Shown: in pieces, positions 12,738 to 20,009 of the stretch
Layout: each line of letters begins with the position of its first letter
Position numbering within the stretch: position 1 is the stretch's first letter
Assembly (NCBI GenBank): GCA_905235155.1
Contig: CAJOKJ010000007.1
Coordinates: 1-64,000 of the forward strand
From: Candidatus Gastranaerophilales bacterium
GTDB taxonomy: Bacteria; Cyanobacteriota; Vampirovibrionia; Gastranaerophilales; Gastranaerophilaceae
DNA: 64,000 nucleotides
Direction: 5' to 3'
Made by a program: the position numbers and the translations under genes
Notes under the pieces: model-generated
Database searches by the model: none
Told to the model about the DNA's origin: nothing
What the model saw: the letters and a program-made list of their open reading frames with translations, nothing else

Positions 12738-15596
12738 TTATTTTATTTTCTTCAAAGAAGAAATAAAATTAGTCGTTTGAACATCTCCATCAACTTTTGT
12801 CAAGAATACTTGAGCATTTTCTTCGCCAGTTTCAAGTTTTGGAAGCATAGACAATTCAGGTGCATAATAACTGACTTCTTCTGTTGTAACCTTTGTCTTT
12901 CTTGCAAGAGAATTTAATGAAAAACCTCTTAAAAATCCTGCCAGTCCTTTGTTTTTATTGCTAAATTTTGTATAAATTCTTAATGACGAATCAAAATTCA
13001 TAAGATTAATTTGACCGACAATAAAAGCACTTAATTGAGGAGATGAAGATTTTATCATCATTCTGTCAATAATATTATCTCTTATTCTTAAGTCGCCTGA
13101 TATTTTTTTAAATGTACCTTCCGGAACATTTACCAAATCAAATAATGTAGAAGGACTAATCATAGCTACAGGATTTCTAAATATTGATGCCATATTCAAT
13201 ATGTATTGAACCAATCCTAATTTTGTGATTGAACCGTTATTTATTTCAAATTGAATGCGACCGTTTAATTTCATATTTTTGTCAGTGTAAAATTCAAGTA
13301 ATGCACTTGCTTTACCGGAAATTTCTCTTGGCAAATTCAATATTGAAGCCGCTATTTTATCAGAATTAACGTCTTTTGCTCCCAGTCTTACGCTATAATT
13401 TTGCTTTACCATATCACAATATACTTTTAGGGTTGATATTCCGTCCGCAAAATTAAATTTGTTAGATTTTATTTCTAAAATTCCTTTTTCTGTTAGAGTA
13501 AGATTTGCATGCAAATCGCCAAAATTAATTTGTTTATATTTACCTTTATCAATGTTAAAATTGCAGCTGTGAATTGCTATTAAATTAGGTTGAAAAACAA
13601 TTTGAGCATCATCTTCTTCTGAAGATGCTGTTTTTTCTTGGGCAGTTACTGTTTTTTGTTCAATTTCAAAATATTTTAAAGGAACATCACTTTTAGCCTC
13701 TTTTGCCTGCATTTCAAGCATTCTTTTTCTAAATTCCTGACGTTGTGCTTCTGTTAGTTGAGGACGTGGTGCAAAAGATTGCAAAACCTTTTCAACATCA
13801 AGTTCATCAAAAGTTATATCTATATTTTTTACTATGACAGGAAATAACATTTTATTTTGTATATCGCAGTCAAATTTATAATTTGTACGTCTGAAACGAC
13901 CGTCTGCGTTTAAATGAACAAGATTATTTTTTGTTGTAGTTACAGTTCCGTTTTTTATTAATAAGCTTTGACCAACTACTCTTACATCTGCCAGTTTTAC
14001 GTCACTGCTTATGTAAGGATGTTTAGGATTTGTATTTATGTATTCCAATTTACCGCTAAATGTACCATTTCTAAATATTCTTTGGTTTACAAGAACATTA
14101 AAAAATTCACTTGGCAGAGGGTCAGGAATATCAAATTCAAGTTCTTTTAAATACCCTGTTGCTATATTAACTTTGCTTGCAACTTTTACCAGAGGTTTAG
14201 TCATAGGTTTACCTTTTACTGCTATGACGTCAGAAATGTAATAATTAATATGCTCTATATCTAAGTCATTACCCAATAAATTTAATCTTACTCCTATTGC
14301 ACGATCATATTTTGCAGGTGAAATAGTAGAACCTTCAACTAATAAATCTGAACCCTTAGGAATTTTTGCACCACCGCCTACACTAACTTTACCGCTAATA
14401 TCATAATCTATTTTGAATGCAAATTTTGATAAACCTTTCAAATTAAATTTACATCCTGCTACTTTTGAAATATATCTTGCCAATTCATCTCTTGCATCTC
14501 CGGTAAGTGCAATCATTGTATCAGCAGTTTTTGTGTAATTTTTAACATTACCGTACATTTGTAATTTATTTAAATTACTTGAACCGTAATATCCTTCAAA
14601 ATCTTTTAAATTTATGTCTTTTGAATTTATTTCCACACTACCCTTTGTCAATGCAAACGGTATATTGGCAAGTGGTATTAATTTTGATTTTATATTGTTT
14701 ATTTTAATTTTTCCATTTATATCATTTTCTTTAATATCTATATTAAAATCAAAATCTCCGGCTAAATCCTTAAAACAAGCAAGAACCTCTTTGCCGTTAG
14801 GTATAATAAGATTTGAATCTAAGGCACTTTTTACATTTTTTACATTAAATTTATTTGAACTTACATTTAAATCATATTTTCCGTTATCGTCTATGTATCC
14901 GTTTACCTTAACCATAGATTTATCAACTATAAATTTGAAATTATCAATATTTAATTTTCTGTTCTTAAAATAAATAGTATCAAAATCCTTGAATAATAAT
15001 CTGAAACGCTGTTTATCAAACTCAATATCCGTTAGAATTGAAAAATGTATATGTTTTGGTTCACGCTCTTTCGTAATTTCTAAATCACGTGCAAATAATT
15101 TTACAAGCACCCTATTATCAGGTCTGAATAAAATTACGCATTTTTTTACATATAGTTGTGAATTAGATAATTTTAATTTTACAGGCGAAGGTTTTGAGTC
15201 TTTTTGTTCTTTAACTGAAATATTTTGTAGTTCATTAACGTCAACATAAACATCATCCGCCCCAAATGTATTTAAAACAATTTGTTTAAATAATATTTTT
15301 TTTAATGAAAAATTACAATGTAAATTTTCGGCATTTAAGATAGTTTTGCCATTTTTTGTAAGCATTATATTATTAATTTTAAAATCTATTTTTAATTTCA
15401 AAGATGTATTTAAAATAGGCTTTTCAACTATTAATTCAGCACCGCATGTATCTTTTACGATTTTTTGTACAAATTCTAAAAATTCTGTATTTGAAACAAT
15501 TGCAGGTAATGCATATAAATATATGGATACTAATATTGCAATTAATACCGCAAATATTCCTGAAACTATAAAACCTGTTTTAAATATTTTTGACAT
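12738..15596 (-). CDS. AsmA/TamB-like inner-membrane-anchored periplasmic protein
   Basis: About 952 aa. A single N-terminal transmembrane helix (about 10-32) is followed by a very long periplasmic region rich in short amphipathic beta strands, as in AsmA, YhdP and TamB, which form hydrophobic grooves for moving lipids to the outer membrane. The C-terminal part has LSGKASALLEFYTDKNMKL-like text (RGISGKASALLEF), NGRIQFEINNGSITKLGLV, and an SS.PQLSAFIVGQINL strand, typical of the AsmA C-terminal domain. ATG at 15596 is preferred; a GTG at 15605 is also possible. Divergent from the WG-repeat gene. Confidence 0.82.
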   Translation of the reverse strand: MSKIFKTGFIVSGIFAVLIAILVSIYLYALPAIVSNTEFLEFVQKIVKDTCGAELIVEKPILNTSLKLKIDFKINNIMLTKNGKTILNAENLHCNFSLKKILFKQIVLNTFGADDVYVDVNELQNISVKEQKDSKPSPVKLKLSNSQLYVKKCVILFRPDNRVLVKLFARDLEITKEREPKHIHFSILTDIEFDKQRFRLLFKDFDTIYFKNRKLNIDNFKFIVDKSMVKVNGYIDDNGKYDLNVSSNKFNVKNVKSALDSNLIIPNGKEVLACFKDLAGDFDFNIDIKENDINGKIKINNIKSKLIPLANIPFALTKGSVEINSKDINLKDFEGYYGSSNLNKLQMYGNVKNYTKTADTMIALTGDARDELARYISKVAGCKFNLKGLSKFAFKIDYDISGKVSVGGGAKIPKGSDLLVEGSTISPAKYDRAIGVRLNLLGNDLDIEHINYYISDVIAVKGKPMTKPLVKVASKVNIATGYLKELEFDIPDPLPSEFFNVLVNQRIFRNGTFSGKLEYINTNPKHPYISSDVKLADVRVVGQSLLIKNGTVTTTKNNLVHLNADGRFRRTNYKFDCDIQNKMLFPVIVKNIDITFDELDVEKVLQSFAPRPQLTEAQRQEFRKRMLEMQAKEAKSDVPLKYFEIEQKTVTAQEKTASSEEDDAQIVFQPNLIAIHSCNFNIDKGKYKQINFGDLHANLTLTEKGILEIKSNKFNFADGISTLKVYCDMVKQNYSVRLGAKDVNSDKIAASILNLPREISGKASALLEFYTDKNMKLNGRIQFEINNGSITKLGLVQYILNMASIFRNPVAMISPSTLFDLVNVPEGTFKKISGDLRIRDNIIDRMMIKSSSPQLSAFIVGQINLMNFDSSLRIYTKFSNKNKGLAGFLRGFSLNSLARKTKVTTEEVSYYAPELSMLPKLETGEENAQVFLTKVDGDVQTTNFISSLKKIK

Positions 15597-15650
15597 ATCC
15601 ACCACACTCTGACTTGAAAATTATAACATGTTTTATGATAATATACGAAT

Positions 15651-16550
15651 ATGAAAAAATTATTAATCACATTATTAATATTTGCACTTGCACATTCGTT
15701 CGCTTATAGTAATGAAACTGCATACACAACGGATAATTTGACCGTATACTATTTAGATAAGTATTATGGATTAAAAAATAAATCTGATAAAGTTGTTGTA
15801 CCTGCAAAATATAAAAAATTAATCAGACTTGGTGATAATGCGTGGATTATTCAAAAAAAGAATAATAAATTCGGTTTAATTGACTGCAATGGCAACATTC
15901 TGGTAAAGGCAAAGTATATTCATGTAGAAAGACTTTTTGATAAATGGGTTAAATTAGGTAACGAAAAGGATTACGGACTATATGATGAAACAGGTAAAGT
16001 TATTATTCCACCTGAATACACATCAATAGAACCTCTTTTTGGCATGAGATTTTTAACATGTAAGAATTATAAATATGGAATTTATAATTCACAAGGCAAA
16101 AAGCTTTTAGATAATGAGTACGATTTTATATATAATCCAAATCCAAAGCAATTACGAATAAAATATCAGGGAAATTGGTATGAAATTGAACAACTTACAA
16201 AAGAAGACGAAATAAAATTACCTGAAGGAGCAGTAAAAGTAAGATTTGATGATAAAGATTATAAAATAACGGAAATTGTAATAAATACAGGTATTGGAAC
16301 AGGTTATTCCGTTGTAACGGCAGCAGATTATTTTTTAAAAACTTTTTCAACAATTTCAACGGCTTATGAAGATACCATAGATGACTTAATGCTTTCACAG
16401 GGTGCAGAAACAGTTTCAATATTTATGAAATTAAGTTGGATACCAAAATTTCCTTTCGTTTATGCAAAAAAATATTATAATAATTTGATAACACCCAATA
16501 AAAGTCCTTTATCAGAGGTTAGAGAAGATATCAGAAATAAATTTAAATAA
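15651..16550 (+). CDS. Secreted WG-repeat protein
   Basis: 299 aa with a signal peptide (1-20). Residues about 35-160 hold four or five WG-type repeats with the pattern [KN]xY/FGLxDxxGxxxVxxxY (for example NKFGLIDCNGNILVKAKY, KDYGLYDETGKVIIPPEY, YKYGIYNSQGKKLLDNEY). Such repeats form beta hairpins and are usually envelope or surface proteins of unknown binding partner. The C-terminal 110 residues are unrelated and partly hydrophobic. There is no SD; TTGAAA-17-GATAAT (15614-15642) ends 8 nt before ATG, so it is probably leaderless. Confidence 0.82.
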   Translation: MKKLLITLLIFALAHSFAYSNETAYTTDNLTVYYLDKYYGLKNKSDKVVVPAKYKKLIRLGDNAWIIQKKNNKFGLIDCNGNILVKAKYIHVERLFDKWVKLGNEKDYGLYDETGKVIIPPEYTSIEPLFGMRFLTCKNYKYGIYNSQGKKLLDNEYDFIYNPNPKQLRIKYQGNWYEIEQLTKEDEIKLPEGAVKVRFDDKDYKITEIVINTGIGTGYSVVTAADYFLKTFSTISTAYEDTIDDLMLSQGAETVSIFMKLSWIPKFPFVYAKKYYNNLITPNKSPLSEVREDIRNKFK

Positions 16551-16607
16551 ATGTTGAACAGAAATTCAACTCACAAGCCAAGCATACTGTTTTGCGGTAT
16601 GACAGGT

Positions 16608-16773
16608 TTTGTCATTGCGAGGAGTGTAGCGACGAAGTAATCCGGTCAAATTAATGGATTGCCACGCTCATTTCATTCGCTCGCAATGACAGGTGGCTGG
16701 ATTGCCACGCTCATTTCATTCGCTTGCAATGACAGGTGGCTGGATTGCTTCACTGACGTTCGCAATGATATGG
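16608..16773. repeat. Palindromic intergenic repeat with 43-bp tandem units
   Basis: The block opens with GTCATTGCGAGGAGTGTAGC and closes with CTCGCAATGAC, a long hairpin of the widespread GTCATTGCGAGGAG type. The right half is repeated in tandem: copies at 16656-16698 and 16699-16741 (one mismatch), and a partial third to 16773. A further copy of the hairpin lies at 17156-17232. Confidence 0.75.
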
Positions 16774-16802
16774 CACAGTTCACAAATAAGCCATTCAATG
16801 TA

Positions 16803-16831
16803 TTGATTAAAGCAAATCTGATATTTATAAT
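16803..16831 (+). promoter_or_regulatory. Sense promoter of small-peptide locus 1
   Basis: TTGATT (16803-16808), 17 bp, TATAAT (16826-16831, perfect). Transcription would begin near 16838, just before the left terminal repeat AAATAGAACAAGTGG (16854-16868). Confidence 0.65.
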
Positions 16832-16923
16832 TATGAAACGAACTTTGAAAACTAAATAGAACAAGTGGACATCACTGAACCTTATTGATTGACGGTTCTT
16901 ACGTCAGGAAAGAGGTGATGCTT

Positions 16924-17025
16924 ATGGCGAAATCGTTAATGCTAATTTTATTTTTTATAATAGCAATACTATTTAAAATGGAAAAACTAGCGTTTCTGAT
17001 TGCACTCGTAACGCTAGTTTACTAA
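16924..17025 (+). CDS. 33 aa hydrophobic peptide, putative type I toxin (copy 1)
   Basis: Reads MAKSLMLILFF at the start and ALVTLVY at the end, one predicted membrane helix with a single Lys-Met-Glu-Lys interruption at 18-21. GAGGTG lies upstream of the ATG; an in-frame ATG two codons earlier is possible, but 16924 aligns with the second copy. It is 15/33 identical, without gaps, to the 34 aa peptide at 50189-50293. A 4-bp hairpin (GACG-gttctta-CGTC) precedes the ribosome site. Size, hydrophobicity and the overlapping antisense promoter resemble membrane toxins of type I systems (for example TxpA/Hol_Tox or Fst types), but I cannot assign it to a named family. Confidence 0.7.
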   Translation: MAKSLMLILFFIIAILFKMEKLAFLIALVTLVY

Positions 17026-17080
17026 TTAAATAAACTAAGTGATGTAAAATTTTAGTCTTTGACTAATTGCCACTTGTTCT
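16985..17080 (-). ncRNA. Putative antisense RNA of locus 1
   Basis: The antisense promoter at 17087-17114 would start RNA near 17080. The conserved stem AAACTAGCGTT/AACGCTAGTTT (16985-17020) inside the peptide gene, read on this strand, is followed by TTTTTCC and looks like its terminator. The RNA, about 95 nt, would cover the last 40% of the peptide gene and the 3' repeat. This is inference from promoter and terminator signals. Confidence 0.5.
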
Positions 17081-17086
17081 ATTTTC

Positions 17087-17114
17087 ATTATAACTCGTTT
17101 TTTACAAATTTCAA
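17087..17114 (-). promoter_or_regulatory. Antisense promoter of locus 1
   Basis: On the minus strand TTGAAA (17109-17114), 16 bp, TATAAT (17087-17092). The start point lies at the right inverted repeat, so sense and antisense RNAs both carry AGAACAAGTGG near their 5' ends. The second locus has TTGAAA-16-AATAAT in the equivalent place. Confidence 0.6.
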
Positions 17115-17155
17115 CCCTATTTTAAGTGGTGAATTGTGAGTGGTGAGTTGTGTCA

Positions 17156-17232
17156 TGTCATTACGAGGAGTGTAACGACGAAGTAATCAAGTCGAACTAA
17201 TGGATTGCCACGCTATCGCTCGCAATGACAGT
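17156..17232. repeat. Second GTCATTGCGAGGAG-type palindromic repeat
   Basis: GTCATTACGAGGAGTGTAAC through CTCGCAATGAC forms a long imperfect hairpin. It is a diverged copy of the repeat at 16608, on the other side of the small-peptide locus. The rest of 17233-17363 shows no gene. Confidence 0.7.
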
Positions 17233-17363
17233 TCACAATTCACAATGTAATACCTTGCTTGACACGGTATCTATATATTTAATTAACAGATACCACACAA
17301 ATTAAAATTTATGCTCATTTCATTTCGCAGATTTTGTATTTTGTAGTATGACAGGTACTTTTA

Positions 17364-17972
17364 CTACTCACTGCTTATGTCATACCATTCAATCATAGGT
17401 TTTTTGTTTTCAAATTTCACATTGAAGTTTTTTTCATATTCTTCACTTGTTAAATCGTGATATCCTGCATTAAATCCTAAAGGCCGCTCTTTGTATCCGC
17501 CTTGTGTAACTTTTTCCTCTGAAATATCATTTGTTTTAGTGTCAAGAACTTTTGAATAACTTAAACCTTCATAAGCACAAAACGGCACATTAATTTTGCC
17601 TGTATAATCCTGAATCATAAGTCCGAAAGAACGACATATTACACCTCTGTAATTATAAACAGAGCAAGCCTCATCTATTAAAAACGGACAATCATATTTG
17701 AAAGTTTCACCTTTAAAGTTCTTCTTATCTTCTATTATTTTTTTTATTCTATCATCTATAAGTATTTGAGTTTCATTATCAAGCTTCATATAACCTGTTA
17801 AAAGGTACATAAATTCTATTTCCGAATAATGAAACTGTCCGCCTTTACAACATTTTCCGCAACCCTTGTCGCAACATAAATATTCTTTTTGTTTTTCAAA
17901 CAATCTGTCCAGTTCTCGTTGAATGAATTTTAAATATATTGCATAGTTTCGCAAATGAGTTATTTTATTCAT
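17364..17972 (-). CDS. YkgJ-family cysteine cluster protein
   Basis: 202 aa soluble protein. The N-terminal CCDKGCGKCCKGGQ (about 33-46) plus CPFLIDEACSVYNYRGVICRSFG (about 98-120) are the Cys ligands of the YkgJ/CxxCxxCC family (PF03692), thought to bind zinc or iron. The role is unknown in most bacteria; some relatives sit near flagellar or methyltransferase genes. It stands alone on the minus strand after the repeat region. No clear SD precedes the ATG. Confidence 0.88.
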   Translation of the reverse strand: MNKITHLRNYAIYLKFIQRELDRLFEKQKEYLCCDKGCGKCCKGGQFHYSEIEFMYLLTGYMKLDNETQILIDDRIKKIIEDKKNFKGETFKYDCPFLIDEACSVYNYRGVICRSFGLMIQDYTGKINVPFCAYEGLSYSKVLDTKTNDISEEKVTQGGYKERPLGFNAGYHDLTSEEYEKNFNVKFENKKPMIEWYDISSE

Positions 17973-18057
17973 AATTTTATTGAAAAATAAATATCAGCTT
18001 TATTCAACAATGTTGTTTATTTATTTTACAAAAATTACAACAAAATGTATTTTAAAT

Positions 18058-18420
18058 TTATTTATTTAATTTTCTGACAGAATATACATCCATTTTAATA
18101 TAATTAAATTTCTTTTCAATTTTACCGGAAATTTCAATTTTATCTTTTGGAGTAACATTTTGTCCTAACCATTTATCTTTATCTATTTCAACCGTTATTG
18201 AACCTGTTGCATCTTTAAATAAATAACTGTCTTCTGAAAGCTGCTTTTCTATATTACCTTGCAATGTTACATAAGAACTGTCATTCATTTTAATAGCCTT
18301 AGCAACGTTTGTCTTATTTGCATTTGTTGTATCGTGAAAACCTCCAACATCCGCACTGAATGCTGCAAAACAAGGTACTGACAGTAAAGTTAATAACAGT
18401 AACAATAATAATTTTTTCAT
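18058..18420 (-). CDS. YgiW/YdeI-family secreted OB-fold protein
   Basis: 120 aa with a strong signal peptide (MKKLLLLLLLTLLSVPCFA). The mature part matches the bacterial OB-fold family of YgiW/YdeI: VTLQGNIEKQLSEDSYLFKD, GSITVEIDKDKWLGQNVTP and VDVYSVRKL-like ending (MDVYSVRKLNK). Family members are periplasmic and linked to stress and cation tolerance. ATG at 18420 is chosen because AAAGGAG lies 8 nt before it and the signal peptide starts there. Confidence 0.88.
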   Translation of the reverse strand: MKKLLLLLLLTLLSVPCFAAFSADVGGFHDTTNANKTNVAKAIKMNDSSYVTLQGNIEKQLSEDSYLFKDATGSITVEIDKDKWLGQNVTPKDKIEISGKIEKKFNYIKMDVYSVRKLNK

Positions 18421-18552
18421 ATTTAATCTCCTTTTTAACAAAATTATATATTTTTAATTACATATTACTATTAGACAATCAGATTATTTATACATTATAA
18501 TTTCTAATGAGTATATTTGTTGTAAAATTATTTATATAAGAAAGGTAGTTTT

Positions 18553-19593
18553 ATGAAGCAAATAATAAGTTTAATTGTTGGAATTATCATATTTATAGGC
18601 TCTTTTGCAGTTTTATGGATTAATGAAGGTAATAATGCAAAAAAAATAGCAATAGCAAACTATGCATCAAAAAATGCTATTCAAGTAGATGCACAAAAAA
18701 TTAACAGAGAAAATGACGGACAACTAATTGCAACTAGTGCAGAAACCATTTCTGATGCTGTTTTGGGAGATGAAAATATTAATGTTTCAGATACTTTAAT
18801 TGTTAGCAGAAAAGTTGAAATGTATCAATGGATTGAAAATAATGAAGGAGGCAATACAAAATATGAAAAAGCCTGGTCAGAAGATTTTGTTGATACAAGT
18901 TATTTTGAAAACAAGAGCTATAAAAATCCTGCATTTCCTATAAAATCGGAAGTTTTTTCTGCTAATACAGCAAAATTTGGCAATTATACATTAAATAATA
19001 ATCAAATTTTGTTAATAGAATCTGAAAATCAAATAACAGATTTACCTCAAAATCCTAAGTATACTATAATTAACGGAAGTTATTTCAGCGGTAAAGATAT
19101 AGAAAATCCTCAAATTGGTGATGTACTTATTTCGTATTCTTATGTACCGTCAAAAACTGCTATTTCAATTATAGGACAACAAAAAGAAGATAATACAATT
19201 TCAGCATTGCCGTATAAAAATACTGAAATCTATATACAATATGACGGTAATTTATCAAAAGATGACATTATAAAAGCATATAAACAAGATAACTCAACAT
19301 TTACAATATTTATTCGTATTGCAGGATGCTTGCTTATGTTTTTAGGTTTGAAATTATTTATAAGTCCAATCATTGATATTTTTAATTTAATACCAATATT
19401 AGGAAAAATTGCTGATTTGATTTTATCAATAGTGCTGTTTTTAATTTCAATATGCTTATCGTTAATTACAATTGCAATTGCTTGGTTTGCATATAGACCA
19501 ATATTATCTGTATTAATTATTTTGGTTGTATTTACAATCACAATTGCTATTAAAACAATTATTGATAAAAACAAACAAAATGTCATTTCATAA
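18553..19593 (+). CDS. TMEM43-family membrane protein
   Basis: 346 aa. Helix 1 at about 4-24, a large non-cytoplasmic domain (about 25-255), then three or four closely spaced C-terminal helices (about 256-340). The layout, the early GIIIFIGSFAVLWINEG and the internal LIVSRKVEMYQWIE block match the TMEM43/DUF1625 family found in bacteria and in the animal nuclear envelope. The bacterial role is unknown. AGAAAGG precedes ATG. It is followed by the STAS gene with its own promoter-like region. Confidence 0.82.
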   Translation: MKQIISLIVGIIIFIGSFAVLWINEGNNAKKIAIANYASKNAIQVDAQKINRENDGQLIATSAETISDAVLGDENINVSDTLIVSRKVEMYQWIENNEGGNTKYEKAWSEDFVDTSYFENKSYKNPAFPIKSEVFSANTAKFGNYTLNNNQILLIESENQITDLPQNPKYTIINGSYFSGKDIENPQIGDVLISYSYVPSKTAISIIGQQKEDNTISALPYKNTEIYIQYDGNLSKDDIIKAYKQDNSTFTIFIRIAGCLLMFLGLKLFISPIIDIFNLIPILGKIADLILSIVLFLISICLSLITIAIAWFAYRPILSVLIILVVFTITIAIKTIIDKNKQNVIS

Positions 19594-19694
19594 TTATTTT
19601 ACATAATGTTATTATTAATTTGTAAATAATTTATATACGTGATATATAATAATGATAATTATAAAATAATTCAAAATATTAAGGAATTTATGAT

Positions 19695-20009
19695 ATGGAT
19701 ATAACATTTAAAAATATAAATTTAGAAACTTTATATGTAAAAACTGACGGAAGATTAGATTTAGATAATGCAGTTGAATATGGTACCAAGATTAAAGATT
19801 TTATAGAAGACAGTGATGACGATATAATAAATTTAATTCTTGATTTTTCTGAAATTACGTTTATTTCAAGTTTTGGATTAAAAATTATTTTAGAATTGTA
19901 TAAACTTTTAAAAACGAAAAATGGTACATTGAAGCTTAAAAATGTTTCTGAGCAAATAATGAACTCATTTAGGATGGTAGGTTTTGATAAATTTTTAGTA
20001 TTTGAATAA
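19695..20009 (+). CDS. STAS-domain anti-sigma factor antagonist-like protein
   Basis: 104 aa, one STAS domain. LILDFSEITFISSFGLKIIL (about 55-74) is the phosphorylation-site region: the Ser pair in FISSFGL aligns with the regulatory serine of SpoIIAA/RsbV. Such proteins bind a partner kinase when dephosphorylated. Its stop codon overlaps by 1 nt the ATG of the SpoIIE-type phosphatase that follows, so the two work together. AAGGA precedes the ATG. Confidence 0.9.
   Translation: MDITFKNINLETLYVKTDGRLDLDNAVEYGTKIKDFIEDSDDDIINLILDFSEITFISSFGLKIILELYKLLKTKNGTLKLKNVSEQIMNSFRMVGFDKFLVFE

Larger units (their letters stand above)
16854..17084. repeat. 15-bp terminal inverted repeat enclosing small-peptide locus 1
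   Basis: AAATAGAACAAGTGG at 16854-16868 is exactly complementary to 17070-17084. In RNA the 5' leader and 3' end of the transcript could pair over this length. The same motif bounds the homologous locus at 50125-50353. Whether it is a transposon end or a long-range mRNA lock is open; conservation at both loci and placement just after both promoters favour an RNA role. Confidence 0.75.

Noticed and set aside
12738-15605. Several plus-strand frames (for example 13968-14241, 14614-14973, 14989-15249, 15346-15612)
   Set aside because: They are antisense shadows of the AsmA-like gene, rich in Phe/Ile/Leu from reversed AT-rich codons and without ribosome sites.
16656-16773. Possible CRISPR array from regular repeats
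   Set aside because: Units are directly adjacent, with no unique spacers, and only 2.7 copies; it is a tandem repeat.
16659-16859. 66-codon frame in the repeat region
   Set aside because: It consists of translated 43-bp tandem repeats and promoter sequence of the small-peptide locus.
16854-17084. Reading the 15-bp inverted repeats of the peptide locus as transposon ends
   Set aside because: They lie immediately downstream of matching sense and antisense promoters in both copies and no target duplication is visible, so an RNA role fits better; not fully excluded.
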